From Curtobacterium sp. MCBA15_009 (GTDB lineage Bacteria; Actinomycetota; Actinomycetes; Actinomycetales; Microbacteriaceae), in assembly GCF_001864895.1 (NCBI RefSeq), contig NZ_MJGO01000038.1, positions 196,228 to 260,227 of the forward strand: a DNA stretch of 64,000 nucleotides, in the 5' to 3' direction. The translations under genes were made by a program, and so were the position numbers. The notes beneath the pieces were generated by a model. It ran no database searches. It worked only from the letters and a program-made list of their open reading frames with translations, and was not told where the DNA came from. Positions 33,624 to 42,565 of the stretch are shown piece by piece. Each line of letters begins with the position of its first letter. The first letter of the stretch is position 1.

Positions 33624-35276
33624 TCAGCGGCTGTACTTCCAGATGATGACCGTGCCGGTGTGCCACCAGCGCACGACGTGGAAGCCCTGACCCTCGAGCG
33701 TCTCGGTCACCTGCGGTCGGATGTTGCGTGACTTGCCGCCGACGAAGAAGACCTCGTCGACGTCGTCGAGCCGCGCCGGGACGGTCGTCGCGATGTCGCC
33801 GTTGACGTTCCAGAGCTGTCCGCGCTCGGCGCCGGTCTGCGTCACGGCGAGGTCGCGCATGCCCCGGAACGCGTCGGGGTAGGTGTCGGAGATGGCCTGC
33901 GTGGTCGTCGTCGGGTGGCCCCAGACGCTGCCGTGGATGATGCCGACGTCGCCGTCGGTGCCCCAGTTGCGCTCCCGGTCGACGATGGCGGCGGCGGTCG
34001 CCCAGTGCGAGTCCTGCTTGGCGTGCGGCAGACGGACCTTCGTGCTCGTCGGCACGGACACGAGCACCATCGCGACGACCGCGAGCGCGAGCCAGCGACG
34101 GGGGCGGATCGCGGTGATCGCGAGGCCGATGAGCAGCGCGACGAACGGCAGGCTCAGGCTCGCGTACTTCGGCGTGTACAGGTGCTCGCCCGCGGCGGTC
34201 GCCCCGACGAGCAGCGCGGTCGGCACGATGGTCAGCGGCACCGCGACGCGGACCGCCTGTATGCGGAGCACGTCGCGGGTGTCCGGGTGTGCGGCCCGCA
34301 CCGCGCGTGCGGCCATGACGACACCGACGGTCATGAGCACCCAGGCGAGGGCCGCGTACGGCCACACCGCCCCGAACCAGGCGGTGGCCAGGACCTGCCG
34401 CGCGGTGGCCCAGCCGATGCCGGTGATCCAGCCGACCTGCTTGGTCTGCCCGGCGGCGAGCAGCACGAAGGGCGAGACGGCGGCGGCGGCCGCGACCGAG
34501 GCGACGGCCCAGCGCACGACCACCCGTCGGTCGACCATGGCCGGTGCCACGCGACCGGTGCGCGCGGTCACCGCGGCGGTGCGGCGGGCGTCCCGGTCGG
34601 CGACGCCGGTCCACAGGAGCACGACGCCGTGCGCGACGACGGCGAGCGCGAGGTAGACGTTGAACAGCACGGACACGGCGGCGACCGCGCCGTAGGCGAC
34701 CCACCACCGGGTGGCGTGCCGGCCGGAGCGGGTGCGCCGCACCGCGGTCAGCCCGACCAGGGTCAGCAGCACGGAGAGGGTCGTGACCGTGGCGTAGGGC
34801 CGACCCTCGGTGCCGGCCCACGCGACGCGGGGGAGCACGAGGAACACGAGCCCCGAGACGACGCCGAGCCGGACACCACCGAGGCGACGGCCGAGGGCGA
34901 CGACGAGCCCGGCGGCGACGCCGATCGCCAGGGCGCTCGGCAGGCGGAGCGTGAAGGGGGTGTAGCCGACGAGGGCGAACCACACGTGCATGAGCGCGTA
35001 GTACAGGCCGTGCACCGCGTCGACGTTCTGCAGCTCGGCCCAGAGCGCCGGCCAGCTGCGTTGCGCGCTCGTGACGGTGGCGGCCTCGTCGTACCAGACG
35101 GACGGCACCCAGGCGAAGGCCGCGGCCACCACGACACCGACGGCACCGACGGTGAGCTCGGGGGTGCGGACGACGGCGTCGCGTCCTGCCAGGGCGAGGT
35201 CCCGCAGCCGTGCGCGCAGCGTCCGGGCCGACGACGTGTGTCGGACCGTGATGCTGCCGGTACGGGGGGAACTCAC
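33624..35276 (-). CDS. ArnT/PMT-like membrane glycosyltransferase
   Basis: 550 residues with about ten to eleven membrane segments and a soluble C-terminal domain (from about residue 400). The loop after helix 1 has SVWYDEAATVTSA, the Asp-Glu pair of GT-C enzymes that use polyprenyl-phosphate sugars; VHGLYYALMHVWF and RLPSALAIG are typical of the ArnT/PMT_2 group. Expected to glycosylate a cell-envelope acceptor. GTG start with a TACCGT box 7 nt upstream. Convergent with ispE (15 nt between stops) and divergent from moeB. Confidence 0.82.
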   Translation of the reverse strand: MSSPRTGSITVRHTSSARTLRARLRDLALAGRDAVVRTPELTVGAVGVVVAAAFAWVPSVWYDEAATVTSAQRSWPALWAELQNVDAVHGLYYALMHVWFALVGYTPFTLRLPSALAIGVAAGLVVALGRRLGGVRLGVVSGLVFLVLPRVAWAGTEGRPYATVTTLSVLLTLVGLTAVRRTRSGRHATRWWVAYGAVAAVSVLFNVYLALAVVAHGVVLLWTGVADRDARRTAAVTARTGRVAPAMVDRRVVVRWAVASVAAAAAVSPFVLLAAGQTKQVGWITGIGWATARQVLATAWFGAVWPYAALAWVLMTVGVVMAARAVRAAHPDTRDVLRIQAVRVAVPLTIVPTALLVGATAAGEHLYTPKYASLSLPFVALLIGLAITAIRPRRWLALAVVAMVLVSVPTSTKVRLPHAKQDSHWATAAAIVDRERNWGTDGDVGIIHGSVWGHPTTTTQAISDTYPDAFRGMRDLAVTQTGAERGQLWNVNGDIATTVPARLDDVDEVFFVGGKSRNIRPQVTETLEGQGFHVVRWWHTGTVIIWKYSR

Positions 35277-35283
35277 GACCGCG

Positions 35284-35289
35284 ACGGTA
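35284..35289 (-). promoter_or_regulatory. -10 box of the GT-C gene (leaderless)
   Basis: TACCGT on the minus strand, 7 nt before the GTG at 35276. Confidence 0.45.
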
Positions 35290-35358
35290 CCGACCTGCAC
35301 TGGGCAACAGCAGAGTCCCGGACGAGGATGCTCACATGCGTCGGGGCGCCCGACGGGC

Positions 35359-35364
35359 GAGAAT
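35359..35364 (+). promoter_or_regulatory. -10 box of the MoeB-like gene (leaderless)
   Basis: GAGAAT, 6 nt before the ATG at 35371. Confidence 0.4.
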
Positions 35365-35370
35365 GACGGG

Positions 35371-36426
35371 ATGGACCCCCTCGTCGAGCCCGCCGCCCCG
35401 CTGTCGCCGTGGCGCACCCGGCTCGGGTCGCGGACGGCCGCCCTGGCCGACGTCGGCGCGACCGGCCTCCGACGCCTGGCCGCTTCACGCGTCCTGGTGG
35501 TCGGGGCCGGGGGACTCGGGGCACCGGTGGTCGCCTACCTGGCGGGCGTCGGGCGGCTCACGGTCGTCGATCCGGACGTCGTGGACGCCTCGAACCTGGC
35601 GCGGCAGACGCTGTTCACGGCAGCCGACGTCGGGTCGCCGAAGGCCGAGGTCGCCGTCGCCTGTGCCCGTGCCGTCGACCCGGAGGTCGAGGCCGTCGCG
35701 GTGGTGGGTCGGTTCACCGCCGACCTCGTCGCCGGCCACGACGTCGTGGTCGACGCCGCCGACTCCGTCCTGGTCACCCGGGCCGTGTCCGACGCCTGCT
35801 CGGCCGCCGGGGTGCCGTTCGTCTGGGGCACGGTGCTCGGGCAGGACGGCCAGGTCAGCGTCTTCCACGACGCCGGACCGGACGCCGTGGACTTCCACGA
35901 CCTGCACCCGGACGCCCTGCCCGACGAGGGCTCCTGCGCGCTCGACGGCGTCGTCCCGGCACTCTGCGGAGCGGTCGGTTCGGTGATGGCGGGGCAGGTC
36001 ACGGCGCTCGTCACGGGGTCCGGCGACCCGCTGCTCGGCCGGGTCCTGACCGTCGACGCCCGGCGCTGGCACTGGACCGAGAGCCCCGTCCGGCGCGGGC
36101 CCGCGTCGCGTCGCCCCGCTCCGGCGACGGAGCCCTCCGTGTCCCGGATCGCGCCGGCCGCGCTCGCCGCGCGGCTCGCCGACCCGCAGGACGGGGTCGT
36201 CGTCGTCGACGTCCGCACCGCCGCCGAGCGTGCCGAGGGCGTCGTCGCCGATGCCGTCACCGACGACACGGAGGCGACGGACGTGGTCGTGTACTGCGCC
36301 CGGGGTCCGCGTGCGGTCGCGTGGGCTGCGGCGCAGCCGGCCTGGAGGCACGTGGCGGTCCTCGACGGCGGCTTCGAGGCCTGGCGTCGCGAGGGGCAGC
36401 ACGTGGCGCACGAGCACACGCCCTGA
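35371..36426 (+). CDS. moeB: MoeB/ThiF-type adenylyltransferase fused to rhodanese
   Basis: 351 residues. The E1-like domain has VVGAGGLGAPVVAYLAG (residues about 42-58, ATP), DPDVVDASNLARQ and the catalytic-Cys region GSCALDGVVPALCGAVGS; the first CxxC of the usual zinc site is missing. The C-terminal rhodanese domain (about 255-345) has active Cys in VYCARGPRA. It should adenylate and thiolate the C-terminal Gly-Gly of a ubiquitin-like sulfur carrier, here probably MoaD (which ends in GG), for molybdopterin synthesis. Position at the head of a molybdenum gene island supports moeB over thiF. Confidence 0.85.
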   Translation: MDPLVEPAAPLSPWRTRLGSRTAALADVGATGLRRLAASRVLVVGAGGLGAPVVAYLAGVGRLTVVDPDVVDASNLARQTLFTAADVGSPKAEVAVACARAVDPEVEAVAVVGRFTADLVAGHDVVVDAADSVLVTRAVSDACSAAGVPFVWGTVLGQDGQVSVFHDAGPDAVDFHDLHPDALPDEGSCALDGVVPALCGAVGSVMAGQVTALVTGSGDPLLGRVLTVDARRWHWTESPVRRGPASRRPAPATEPSVSRIAPAALAARLADPQDGVVVVDVRTAAERAEGVVADAVTDDTEATDVVVYCARGPRAVAWAAAQPAWRHVAVLDGGFEAWRREGQHVAHEHTP

Positions 36427-36457
36427 CCCAGGGCCGTCGCCATCACCCCCCGTTCCT

Positions 36458-36469
36458 CCGCACGTGCGG
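36458..36469. promoter_or_regulatory. Perfect palindrome just upstream of the -10 box
   Basis: CCGCACGTGCGG, ending 1 nt before TAGGAT. In the spacer region of the promoter of the HTH-TOBE gene, so a candidate autoregulatory operator. Confidence 0.5.
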
Positions 36470-36470
36470 G

Positions 36471-36476
36471 TAGGAT
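36471..36476 (+). promoter_or_regulatory. -10 box of the mod operon
   Basis: TAGGAT, 9 nt before the ATG at 36486. Confidence 0.55.
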
Positions 36477-36485
36477 CGGGGAATC

Positions 36486-36902
36486 ATGACGCAACTGCGG
36501 ATCAAGGATGCGGCGGTCTTCCTCGGGGTGAGCGACGACACCGTCCGGCGGCTCGTCGACGGTGGGACCCTCACCCGTGCGGTCGACGACGCCGGACGTG
36601 CGGTCGTTGACGGTCGCGAGGTCGCCGAGCACGCCCGCGCCCGGAGCACCGAGCTCGCCGACCCGGCCACCGGTGTGCGGAGCTCGGCGCGGAACCGCTT
36701 CGTCGGCATCGTCACCGACCTGGTCGTCGACACGGTGATGGCGCAGGTCGAGCTGCAGTGCGGCCCGCACCGCGTCGTCTCGCTCATGAGCGCCGAGGCG
36801 GTGCGCGACCTCGGGCTCGAGGTCGGGTCCGTCGCCGTGGCGTCCGTCAAGGCCACGATGGTCGCGGTCGAGGCGCCCGCTCACCAGGAGGACCCCCGAT
36901 GA
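36486..36902 (+). CDS. HTH-TOBE molybdate-responsive regulator
   Basis: 138 residues. Residues about 1-50 form a MerR/excisionase-like helix-turn-helix (LRIKDAAVFLGVSDDTVRRLVDGG), residues about 68-130 a TOBE/Mop molybdate-binding domain (RNRFVGIVTDLVVDTVMAQVEL, VVSLMSAEAVRDLGL, VKATMVAVE). This small one-Mop design is common next to modABC in actinobacteria and plays the role of ModE. Its stop overlaps modA by 4 nt, so it is cotranscribed with the transporter and may control its own operon through the palindrome at 36458. Confidence 0.85.
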   Translation: MTQLRIKDAAVFLGVSDDTVRRLVDGGTLTRAVDDAGRAVVDGREVAEHARARSTELADPATGVRSSARNRFVGIVTDLVVDTVMAQVELQCGPHRVVSLMSAEAVRDLGLEVGSVAVASVKATMVAVEAPAHQEDPR

Positions 36903-37708
36903 CCCGTCGTTCCCGTCTGCTGCTCATGCCCCTCGTCATCGTGGTGGCGCTCGGCCTGTCGGCGTGCTCGACCGCCGACGCCCCGGCAGGGTCGTCCTCG
37001 TCGGGGTCGACGACCGCGACGGACCGCGGTGCGACCGGCTCGATCACGGTCTTCGCGGCGGCCTCGCTCCAGCAGACGTTCACCACGCTCGGCAAGGACT
37101 TCGAACTCGCGAACCCCGGGGCCTCGGTCCGGTTCTCGTTCGCGGGGTCGAGCGACCTCGTCACGCAGATCGAGAACGGCGCGCCCGCCGACGTGTTCGC
37201 ATCCGCGGACGAGGCGAACATGGCGAAGCTGTCCGCGACCGACCTGGCGAGCGGCTGGCCGCGCGACTTCGCCACGAACACGCTCGAGATCGCGGTGGCC
37301 CCGGGCAACCCGCAAGGCATCACGAGCCTCGACGACCTGACCGGCTCCGACGTGCAGCTCGTCACCTGCGCCGCCCCGGTGCCGTGCGGCGCCGCGACGG
37401 CGAAGGTGGAGTCCGCCTCGGGCGTCGACCTGCACCCCGTCAGCGAGGAGCAGTCCGTCACCGACGTGCTCGGCAAGGTCGAGTCCGGGCAGGCCGACGC
37501 CGGACTCGTCTACGTCACCGACGTGCAGGGCGCCGGCGGGAAGGTGGACGGCGTGCCGTTCGACGAGTCGAGCGAGGCCGTCAACACGTACCCGATCGGC
37601 GTGCTCCGGGAGTCCGAGGACCCGGAGCTCGCGCAGGCGTTCGCCGAGTACGTCCGCTCCGCGGCCGGCCAGCAGGTGCTCACCGCCGCCGGCTTCGGGA
37701 AGCCGTGA
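36899..37708 (+). CDS. modA: Molybdate ABC transporter substrate-binding lipoprotein
   Basis: 269 residues with a lipoprotein signal (lipobox LSAC, Cys at about residue 23) and a Ser-rich linker. ITVFAAASLQQTFTTLG and VRFSFAGSSDLVTQI are the oxyanion-binding Ser motifs of ModA; GAPADVFASADEANM and GLVYVTDV follow the family pattern. It captures molybdate (or tungstate) outside the membrane for ModBC. ATGA overlap with the regulator. Confidence 0.95.
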   Translation: MTRRSRLLLMPLVIVVALGLSACSTADAPAGSSSSGSTTATDRGATGSITVFAAASLQQTFTTLGKDFELANPGASVRFSFAGSSDLVTQIENGAPADVFASADEANMAKLSATDLASGWPRDFATNTLEIAVAPGNPQGITSLDDLTGSDVQLVTCAAPVPCGAATAKVESASGVDLHPVSEEQSVTDVLGKVESGQADAGLVYVTDVQGAGGKVDGVPFDESSEAVNTYPIGVLRESEDPELAQAFAEYVRSAAGQQVLTAAGFGKP

Positions 37709-37711
37709 GCC

Positions 37712-38512
37712 GTGGCCTCGCGGGCTGACGGACGGCCGCCGGTCGCGTGGTGGTTGCCGCTGCCCGCGGTGCTCGGCGGCCTGTTCGTCGTCGTGCCCGT
37801 GCTCGCGATGGCCGGACGGGTCGACTGGGCCGCGTTCCCGGCGCTCGTGACGGCGCCCGCGTCCCGCACCGCGCTCGGCCTGAGCCTCGGCACCGCGTTC
37901 GCCGCCACCGGGGCCGCGTTCGTGCTCGGCTACCCGCTCGCCGTGCTCTTCGCGCGGTCCCGCTCGCGGTGGGTGGGCGTCGCCCGTGCGGTCGTCCTGC
38001 TGCCCCTCGTGCTGCCGCCCGTGGTCGGGGGGCTCGCGCTCCTGGCGGCGTTCGGGCGGCTCGGGGTGCTCGGGGCGTTCCTCGACGACCACGGGCTGCA
38101 CATCGCGTTCACCACCACGGCCGTCGTCATCGCGCAGACCTTCGTCGCGATGCCGTTCCTGGTGTCCTCGGTCGAGGGTGCCCTGCGGGTCGAGGGCGAC
38201 CGGTACGAGCGGGTCGCCGCGACCCTCGGCGCCGGACCGACCCGGGTGCTCCTGACGGTCACGACGCCGCGGGTGCTGCCCGGCATCCTGTCCGGACTGG
38301 TGCTCTGCTTCGCCCGCGCGCTCGGCGAGTTCGGCGCGACCCTGACCTTCGCCGGCAGCCTGCAGGGCGTCACGAGGACCCTGCCCCTGGAGATCTACCT
38401 GCAGCGCGAGGTCGACCCGGACACGGCCGTGGCCCTGGCGATCGTGCTCGTCGTGGTCGCCGTCGTCGTCATCGGCGCGTCGTCGCTCCGCAGCCGGGCG
38501 GTGGCGGCGTGA
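37712..38512 (+). CDS. modB: Molybdate ABC transporter permease
   Basis: 266 residues, about six membrane segments. The permease EAA-like loop that docks the ATPase is [36 protein letters not shown] and [14 protein letters not shown] are ModB hallmarks. GTG start 3 nt after the modA stop; its own stop overlaps modC by GTGA. Confidence 0.94.
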   Translation: MASRADGRPPVAWWLPLPAVLGGLFVVVPVLAMAGRVDWAAFPALVTAPASRTALGLSLGTAFAATGAAFVLGYPLAVLFARSRSRWVGVARAVVLLPLVLPPVVGGLALLAAFGRLGVLGAFLDDHGLHIAFTTTAVVIAQTFVAMPFLVSSVEGALRVEGDRYERVAATLGAGPTRVLLTVTTPRVLPGILSGLVLCFARALGEFGATLTFAGSLQGVTRTLPLEIYLQREVDPDTAVALAIVLVVVAVVVIGASSLRSRAVAA

Positions 38513-39534
38513 CCGGAGTGCGGGCGCGGGTGGTGGTCCGGCGGCGCGACGTCGACGTCACGCTCGAGGTCGGCGCGGACGAGTGCGTCGCGGTGATCGG
38601 GCCGAACGGCTCGGGCAAGTCGACCGTCGTCGAGGCCCTGGCCGGCCTGCTGCTGATCGACGACGGCCACGTCGAGCTCGGCGGGGCCCGGGTGTCCGAC
38701 GGCCGCCGCACCGTGCCGCCGCACCGCCGCCGTGTCGGCCTCGTCGCCCAGCGGCCCGACCTGTTCCCGTTCCTCGACGTGCTCCGGAACGTCGCCTTCG
38801 GACCTCGCGCCACCGGTGCCGGTCGCGCCGCCGCCGATGACCGGGCACGACGGGCCCTGGCCGCGGTCGGCGCCGATCAACTGGTCGACCGCGCACCGGG
38901 CACGCTGTCCGGCGGGCAGGCGCAGCGGGTCGCCGTCGCGCGGGCCCTCGCCACCGACCCGGCCGTGCTGCTGCTCGACGAACCGACCTCCGCCCTCGAC
39001 GTCGCCGCGCGCGACGAGGTCCGGTCGGCCGTCCGGACCGCGGTCGCCGGTCGGTCGAGCGTGCTCGTGACGCACGACCCCGTCGAGGTCGTCGCCCTGG
39101 CCGACCGCGTCGTCGTGCTCGAGCACGGTCGGGTCGTGGAACAGGGCGACCCGACCGCCGTCCTCGGCCAGCCGACGAGCGCGTTCGCGGCGGCGTTCTC
39201 CGGGCTCGCGCTCGTGCGCGGGATCGCCACCGGGGGTGGGATCGCACCCGACGGCGGCGGCGAGCTGACGTCGGCGACGCACGCCGTGCCTCCCGGCCGG
39301 CCCGCCCTGGCCGCGTACCACCCGACGGCCGCCGTCCTGACCCGGGACGGTGGCGGAGCGGGGCGCACCGTGACGGCGCTCGAACCGCGCGACGGCCTGG
39401 TGCGGGTGCGGGCCGGTGACCTGCTCGCCGACCTGACCCTGGCGCGGGTCTCGGCACTCGGACTGCGCGTCGGCGAGCCGGTCCGCATCGACGTGCCCGC
39501 CGCCGAACTGACCGTGTACCCGCCGGGTGGTTGA
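38509..39534 (+). CDS. modC: Molybdate ABC transporter ATP-binding protein
   Basis: 341 residues. Walker [10 protein letters not shown] (residues about 28-36), signature LSGGQAQRV, Walker [13 protein letters not shown] and H-loop VTHD. After residue about 270 comes a C-terminal TOBE/Mop domain ([19 protein letters not shown] ... ARVSALGL) that can bind molybdate. Starts within the modB stop. Energises ModB for molybdate import. Confidence 0.94.
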   Translation: MTGVRARVVVRRRDVDVTLEVGADECVAVIGPNGSGKSTVVEALAGLLLIDDGHVELGGARVSDGRRTVPPHRRRVGLVAQRPDLFPFLDVLRNVAFGPRATGAGRAAADDRARRALAAVGADQLVDRAPGTLSGGQAQRVAVARALATDPAVLLLDEPTSALDVAARDEVRSAVRTAVAGRSSVLVTHDPVEVVALADRVVVLEHGRVVEQGDPTAVLGQPTSAFAAAFSGLALVRGIATGGGIAPDGGGELTSATHAVPPGRPALAAYHPTAAVLTRDGGGAGRTVTALEPRDGLVRVRAGDLLADLTLARVSALGLRVGEPVRIDVPAAELTVYPPGG

Positions 39535-39540
39535 GACAAT
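39535..39540 (+). promoter_or_regulatory. -10 box of the antiporter gene (leaderless)
   Basis: GACAAT, 6 nt before the ATG at 39547; it abuts the modC stop. Confidence 0.4.
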
Positions 39541-39546
39541 GGTCTG

Positions 39547-40647
39547 ATGACCTCCTGGTTCCCCAAGGTGTGGCCCGTGGCCACCCCGCTGCTCGCCGCC
39601 GTCGTGCTCGCGTTCTCGTACGGGCGCTACGGACTCGGCACCGCGGTGGTCGTCGTGGTGGCCGTCGTCCTGGCGGCCACGATCCTGGCGGCGGTGCACC
39701 ACGCCGAGGTCGTCGCCCACCGGGTCGGGGAGCCGTTCGGCTCGCTCGTGCTCGCCGTCGCGGTGACCGTCATCGAGGTCGCGCTCATCATCTCGCTGTC
39801 GAGCTCCGGCGGGGCGCAGGCCGAGACGCTCGCGCGGGACACGGTGTTCTCGGCGGTGATGATCACGATGAACGGCCTGGTCGGGCTCGCGATCCTGATC
39901 GGGACGCTCCGGCACAACACCGTCCGGTTCAACCAGGAGGGCGCGAGCGCCGCGACCATGACCGTCGCCGCGCTGGCCGTGCTGACCCTCGTGCTGCCGA
40001 CGTTCACCACCGGCACCGACGACGCGTCGTTCACCGGCACGCAGCTGGTCTTCGTCGCCGTGGCGTCGCTCGTGCTCTACGGACTGTTCGTCGTGACGCA
40101 GACGGTGGCCCACCGGGACTTCTTCCTGCCGGTCAACCGTGCCGGCGGGGTCCTGGAGGAGTCCGAGGACGCCCACGCCGCACGACCCACGGGTCGGGCC
40201 ACCCTCGTCTCGCTCGGGCTGCTCGTCGTCGCGCTCGTCGCCGTCGTCGGGCTGGCCAAGGTGGAGTCGCCCGCGATCGAGGCCGGCGTCGCCGCGGTCG
40301 GGTTCCCGCCGTCGTTCGTCGGCGTCGTGATCGCGCTGCTCATCCTGCTGCCCGAGGGGATCGCCGCGTCGAAGGCCGCCGCCCGCAACCGGATCCAGAC
40401 GAGCCTGAACCTGGCGATGGGGTCCGCGATGGCCTCGATCGGTCTGACGATCCCCTCGATCGCGGTCGCCTCACTGTTCATGCCGGGGACGCTGCTGCTC
40501 GGCCTCGGCTCGTCGCAGATCGTGCTCCTGGCGCTGACGATTGTCGCCGCCGTGCTCACCGTGCTCCCCGGCCGCGCGACCCGCCTGCAGGGCGGCGTGC
40601 ACCTGGTGATCTTCGCGGCGTTCATCGTGCTGTCGGTGTCGCCGTAG
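39547..40647 (+). CDS. Cation/proton antiporter, ChaA family
   Basis: 366 residues with about eleven membrane segments in two inverted halves. Each half has the CaCA-type acidic motif: GSLVLAVAVTVIEVALI in the first and LLILLPEGIAASKAAARN in the second. ChaA-type proteins exchange Ca2+ or Na+ for H+ across the membrane. It has its own promoter box and does not belong functionally to the molybdenum genes around it. Confidence 0.88.
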   Translation: MTSWFPKVWPVATPLLAAVVLAFSYGRYGLGTAVVVVVAVVLAATILAAVHHAEVVAHRVGEPFGSLVLAVAVTVIEVALIISLSSSGGAQAETLARDTVFSAVMITMNGLVGLAILIGTLRHNTVRFNQEGASAATMTVAALAVLTLVLPTFTTGTDDASFTGTQLVFVAVASLVLYGLFVVTQTVAHRDFFLPVNRAGGVLEESEDAHAARPTGRATLVSLGLLVVALVAVVGLAKVESPAIEAGVAAVGFPPSFVGVVIALLILLPEGIAASKAAARNRIQTSLNLAMGSAMASIGLTIPSIAVASLFMPGTLLLGLGSSQIVLLALTIVAAVLTVLPGRATRLQGGVHLVIFAAFIVLSVSP

Positions 40648-41219
40648 GGGGTGCTGGGGGCGGGGGCTGTTGCTGGGGGCTGGTGCTGTTTCGCGCGTAG
40701 GAGGTCGTTCCGCGCGTGGTGAGCAGGTTCGCGCGTAGGCGGTACTTCTTTCCTGCCGACTACGCGCGGAACTGCTTCCCATCTCAGGCGCGATGGGTCG
40801 AAGCGTGCGGCGAACAGGGTGCGCGGCCTGCTCGGCGGGTGCGGGTACCGGGTGCTGTTCCGCGCGTGGGAGGTCGTTCCGCGCATGGAGAGCGGTTCCG
40901 CGCGTAGGAGGCACTTCTTTCCTGCCGACTACGCGCGAAACTGCTTTCCATCCCGAGCGCGATGGGAAGAACCGACCGGGGTCGCGCGGCCCGGAGCAGT
41001 TCCGCGCGTGGGAGGTCGTTCCGCGCGTAGTGAGCACGTTCGCGCGGAGGAGGTACTTCTTTCCTGCTGACCACGCGCGGAACTGCTTCCCACATCGAGC
41101 GCGATGGGAAGGGCTGCGCATGGCGGGTCAGACCGCTGGCCACTCCGCCGCACGCGATCAGCCCCGCTGCACGCGCTCCGGAGCCGACCCGAGCGACCGT
41201 GCACCAGCCGCTCCGCCCC
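40648..41219. repeat. Three copies of a 113-bp structured repeat
   Basis: No gene is convincing in this 572-bp stretch between the 3' ends of the antiporter and moaD genes. Copies at 40685-40797, 40854-40966 and 40996-41108 are all exactly 113 bp and strongly similar, with spacers of 56 and 29 bp. Each has outer arms GCAGTTCCGCGCGTGG and CCACGCGCGGAACTGC (perfect in copy 3), two further forward GCGCG(T/G)-boxes inside, the constant block TACTTCTTTCCTGC, and a second hairpin of the type TTCCCATC ... GATGGGAA at the end. One outer-stem pair is A-T in copy 1, G-T in copy 2 and G-C in copy 3, which suggests that the fold is kept. Confidence 0.85.
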
Positions 41220-41528
41220 TCACCCCCCGGCGAACGGGGGCATGACGTCCACGAGCGCGACTCCCTGCAGCGAGGTCGCACGGTCGCGGGTGGTGACGCC
41301 GTCGACCAGGTACGAGCACCGCTCCTGCAGCGCTGCCCAGCGCTCGGGGTCGGCGGCCTCGACCGCGTCGAGGGCCTCACCGAGCGTCGACGCCGACGCC
41401 GCTGTCGCCGACGCCGCGGTCGTCGCCGTCGCCGCGGTCGCCATCGCCGAGTCCGACACCGCAGGAGCCTCGACCGAGTCCACCCCCACGGCGGCGCGGG
41501 CGGCGGCGAAGAACCGGATCGTGGTCAC
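41220..41528 (-). CDS. moaD: Molybdopterin synthase sulfur carrier subunit MoaD
   Basis: 102 residues. A ubiquitin-like beta-grasp start (TIRFFAAARAAVGVD) and the diagnostic C-terminal DVMPPFAGG, whose terminal Gly-Gly is thiocarboxylated by MoeB to donate sulfur to precursor Z. Between strands 2 and helix 1 lies an Ala/Thr/Ser insertion of about 24 residues (ATAATATTAASATAASAS), so the protein is longer than the usual 80. It follows moaA by 3 nt. No moaE is in the window. Confidence 0.9.
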   Translation of the reverse strand: MTTIRFFAAARAAVGVDSVEAPAVSDSAMATAATATTAASATAASASTLGEALDAVEAADPERWAALQERCSYLVDGVTTRDRATSLQGVALVDVMPPFAGG

Positions 41529-41531
41529 GTC

Positions 41532-42560
41532 TCAGCCGCCGATCGCGCTCATGCCGCGGGTCGGGTGCACGAGGTCGTCGGTGTCGTCGCCGTGGTCGCG
41601 CGGCTTCGCCCACATCGCCCGCTGCCAGAGCTCGGCGACCTCGTCGTCCGGGGCGCCGGAGCGCATCGGGCCGAGGACGTCGGTCTCCTCGTCGGAGAAC
41701 AGGCAGCTCCGCACGTGGCCGTCGGCCGTCAGACGGGTGCGGGTGCAGTCGGCGCAGAAGGACTCGGTGATGCTCGCGATGATGCCGACGGTGCCGAGCG
41801 GTGCGCCGGTGCCGGCGTCCTGCACCCGGTAGCGCTCGGCGGGGGCACCGTCGCGGGGCGCCTCGTCGGGGGTGAGCACGAACGACGTGGCGAGCAGCGT
41901 GCGGATCTCGTCCGCGGTGATCATCTCGGTGCGGTCCCAGGCGTGGTCGGGGTCGAGCGGCATCTGCTCGATGAAGCGGAGTTCGTAGCCGCGGTCCAGG
42001 CACCAGCGGAGCAGTTCGGGGGCGGCGTCGTCGTTGACCCCGCGGAGCAGCACCGCGTTCACCTTGATGTCGAGCCCGGCGTCGTGGGCGGCGGACAGCC
42101 CGGCGATGACCTTGTCGAGGAAGGGGCGGCGGGTCACGGTCGTGAAGGTGTCGGGGTCGACGGTGTCGAGCGACACGTTGACCCGGCGGAGCCCGGCGGC
42201 GTACAGGGCCGCGGCCCGGTGGGCGAGGCCGATCGCGTTCGTGGTGAGGGACAGCTCCGGGGCGTCGGGCAGTGCGGCGCACCGGGCGATGACGTCGACC
42301 AGGTCGTGCCGCAGCATCGGCTCGCCGCCGGTGAACCGGACCTTGCGGACACCGAAGCGCGACGAGCCGATCCGGACGAGCCGCTCGATCTCGGCGGCGG
42401 TCATGAGGGCGTCGTCGGGGGCGAAGGGCAGCCCGGCGGCGGGCATGCAGTACGTGCAGCGCAGGTTGCAGCGCTCGGTCAGCGAGACCCGCAGGTCGAT
42501 CGCACGCCGTCCGAAGCGGTCCACGAGCCCGGACGAGCCGAGCAGTCGCGCAGGAGCCAT
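41532..42560 (-). CDS. moaA: GTP 3',8-cyclase MoaA
   Basis: 342 residues, radical SAM. First cluster motif CNLRCTYCM (residues about 32-40), SAM/GTP residues in VRFTGGEPMLRHDL, and the C-terminal second cluster CADCTRTRLTADGHVRSC. It ends with the conserved GMSAIGG tail needed for activity. Together with MoaC (not seen) it makes cyclic pyranopterin from GTP. A TACGCT box 7 nt before the ATG overlaps the stop region of the mannosyltransferase gene upstream. Confidence 0.96.
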   Translation of the reverse strand: MAPARLLGSSGLVDRFGRRAIDLRVSLTERCNLRCTYCMPAAGLPFAPDDALMTAAEIERLVRIGSSRFGVRKVRFTGGEPMLRHDLVDVIARCAALPDAPELSLTTNAIGLAHRAAALYAAGLRRVNVSLDTVDPDTFTTVTRRPFLDKVIAGLSAAHDAGLDIKVNAVLLRGVNDDAAPELLRWCLDRGYELRFIEQMPLDPDHAWDRTEMITADEIRTLLATSFVLTPDEAPRDGAPAERYRVQDAGTGAPLGTVGIIASITESFCADCTRTRLTADGHVRSCLFSDEETDVLGPMRSGAPDDEVAELWQRAMWAKPRDHGDDTDDLVHPTRGMSAIGG

Positions 42561-42565
42561 GAGCG

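Noticed and set aside
36400..36486. Molybdenum-cofactor riboswitch upstream of the mod genes or moaA
   Set aside because: Intervals are too short and the promoters appear leaderless or nearly so; no Moco-RNA fold was seen.
40685..41108. Repeat peptides (such as FRAWEVVPR ... RRRYFFPADYARNCF) encoded in all three 113-bp units
   Set aside because: Frames are interrupted in some units, have no start signal and simply mirror the DNA repeat; covariation of the stems argues for a folded nucleic acid rather than protein.
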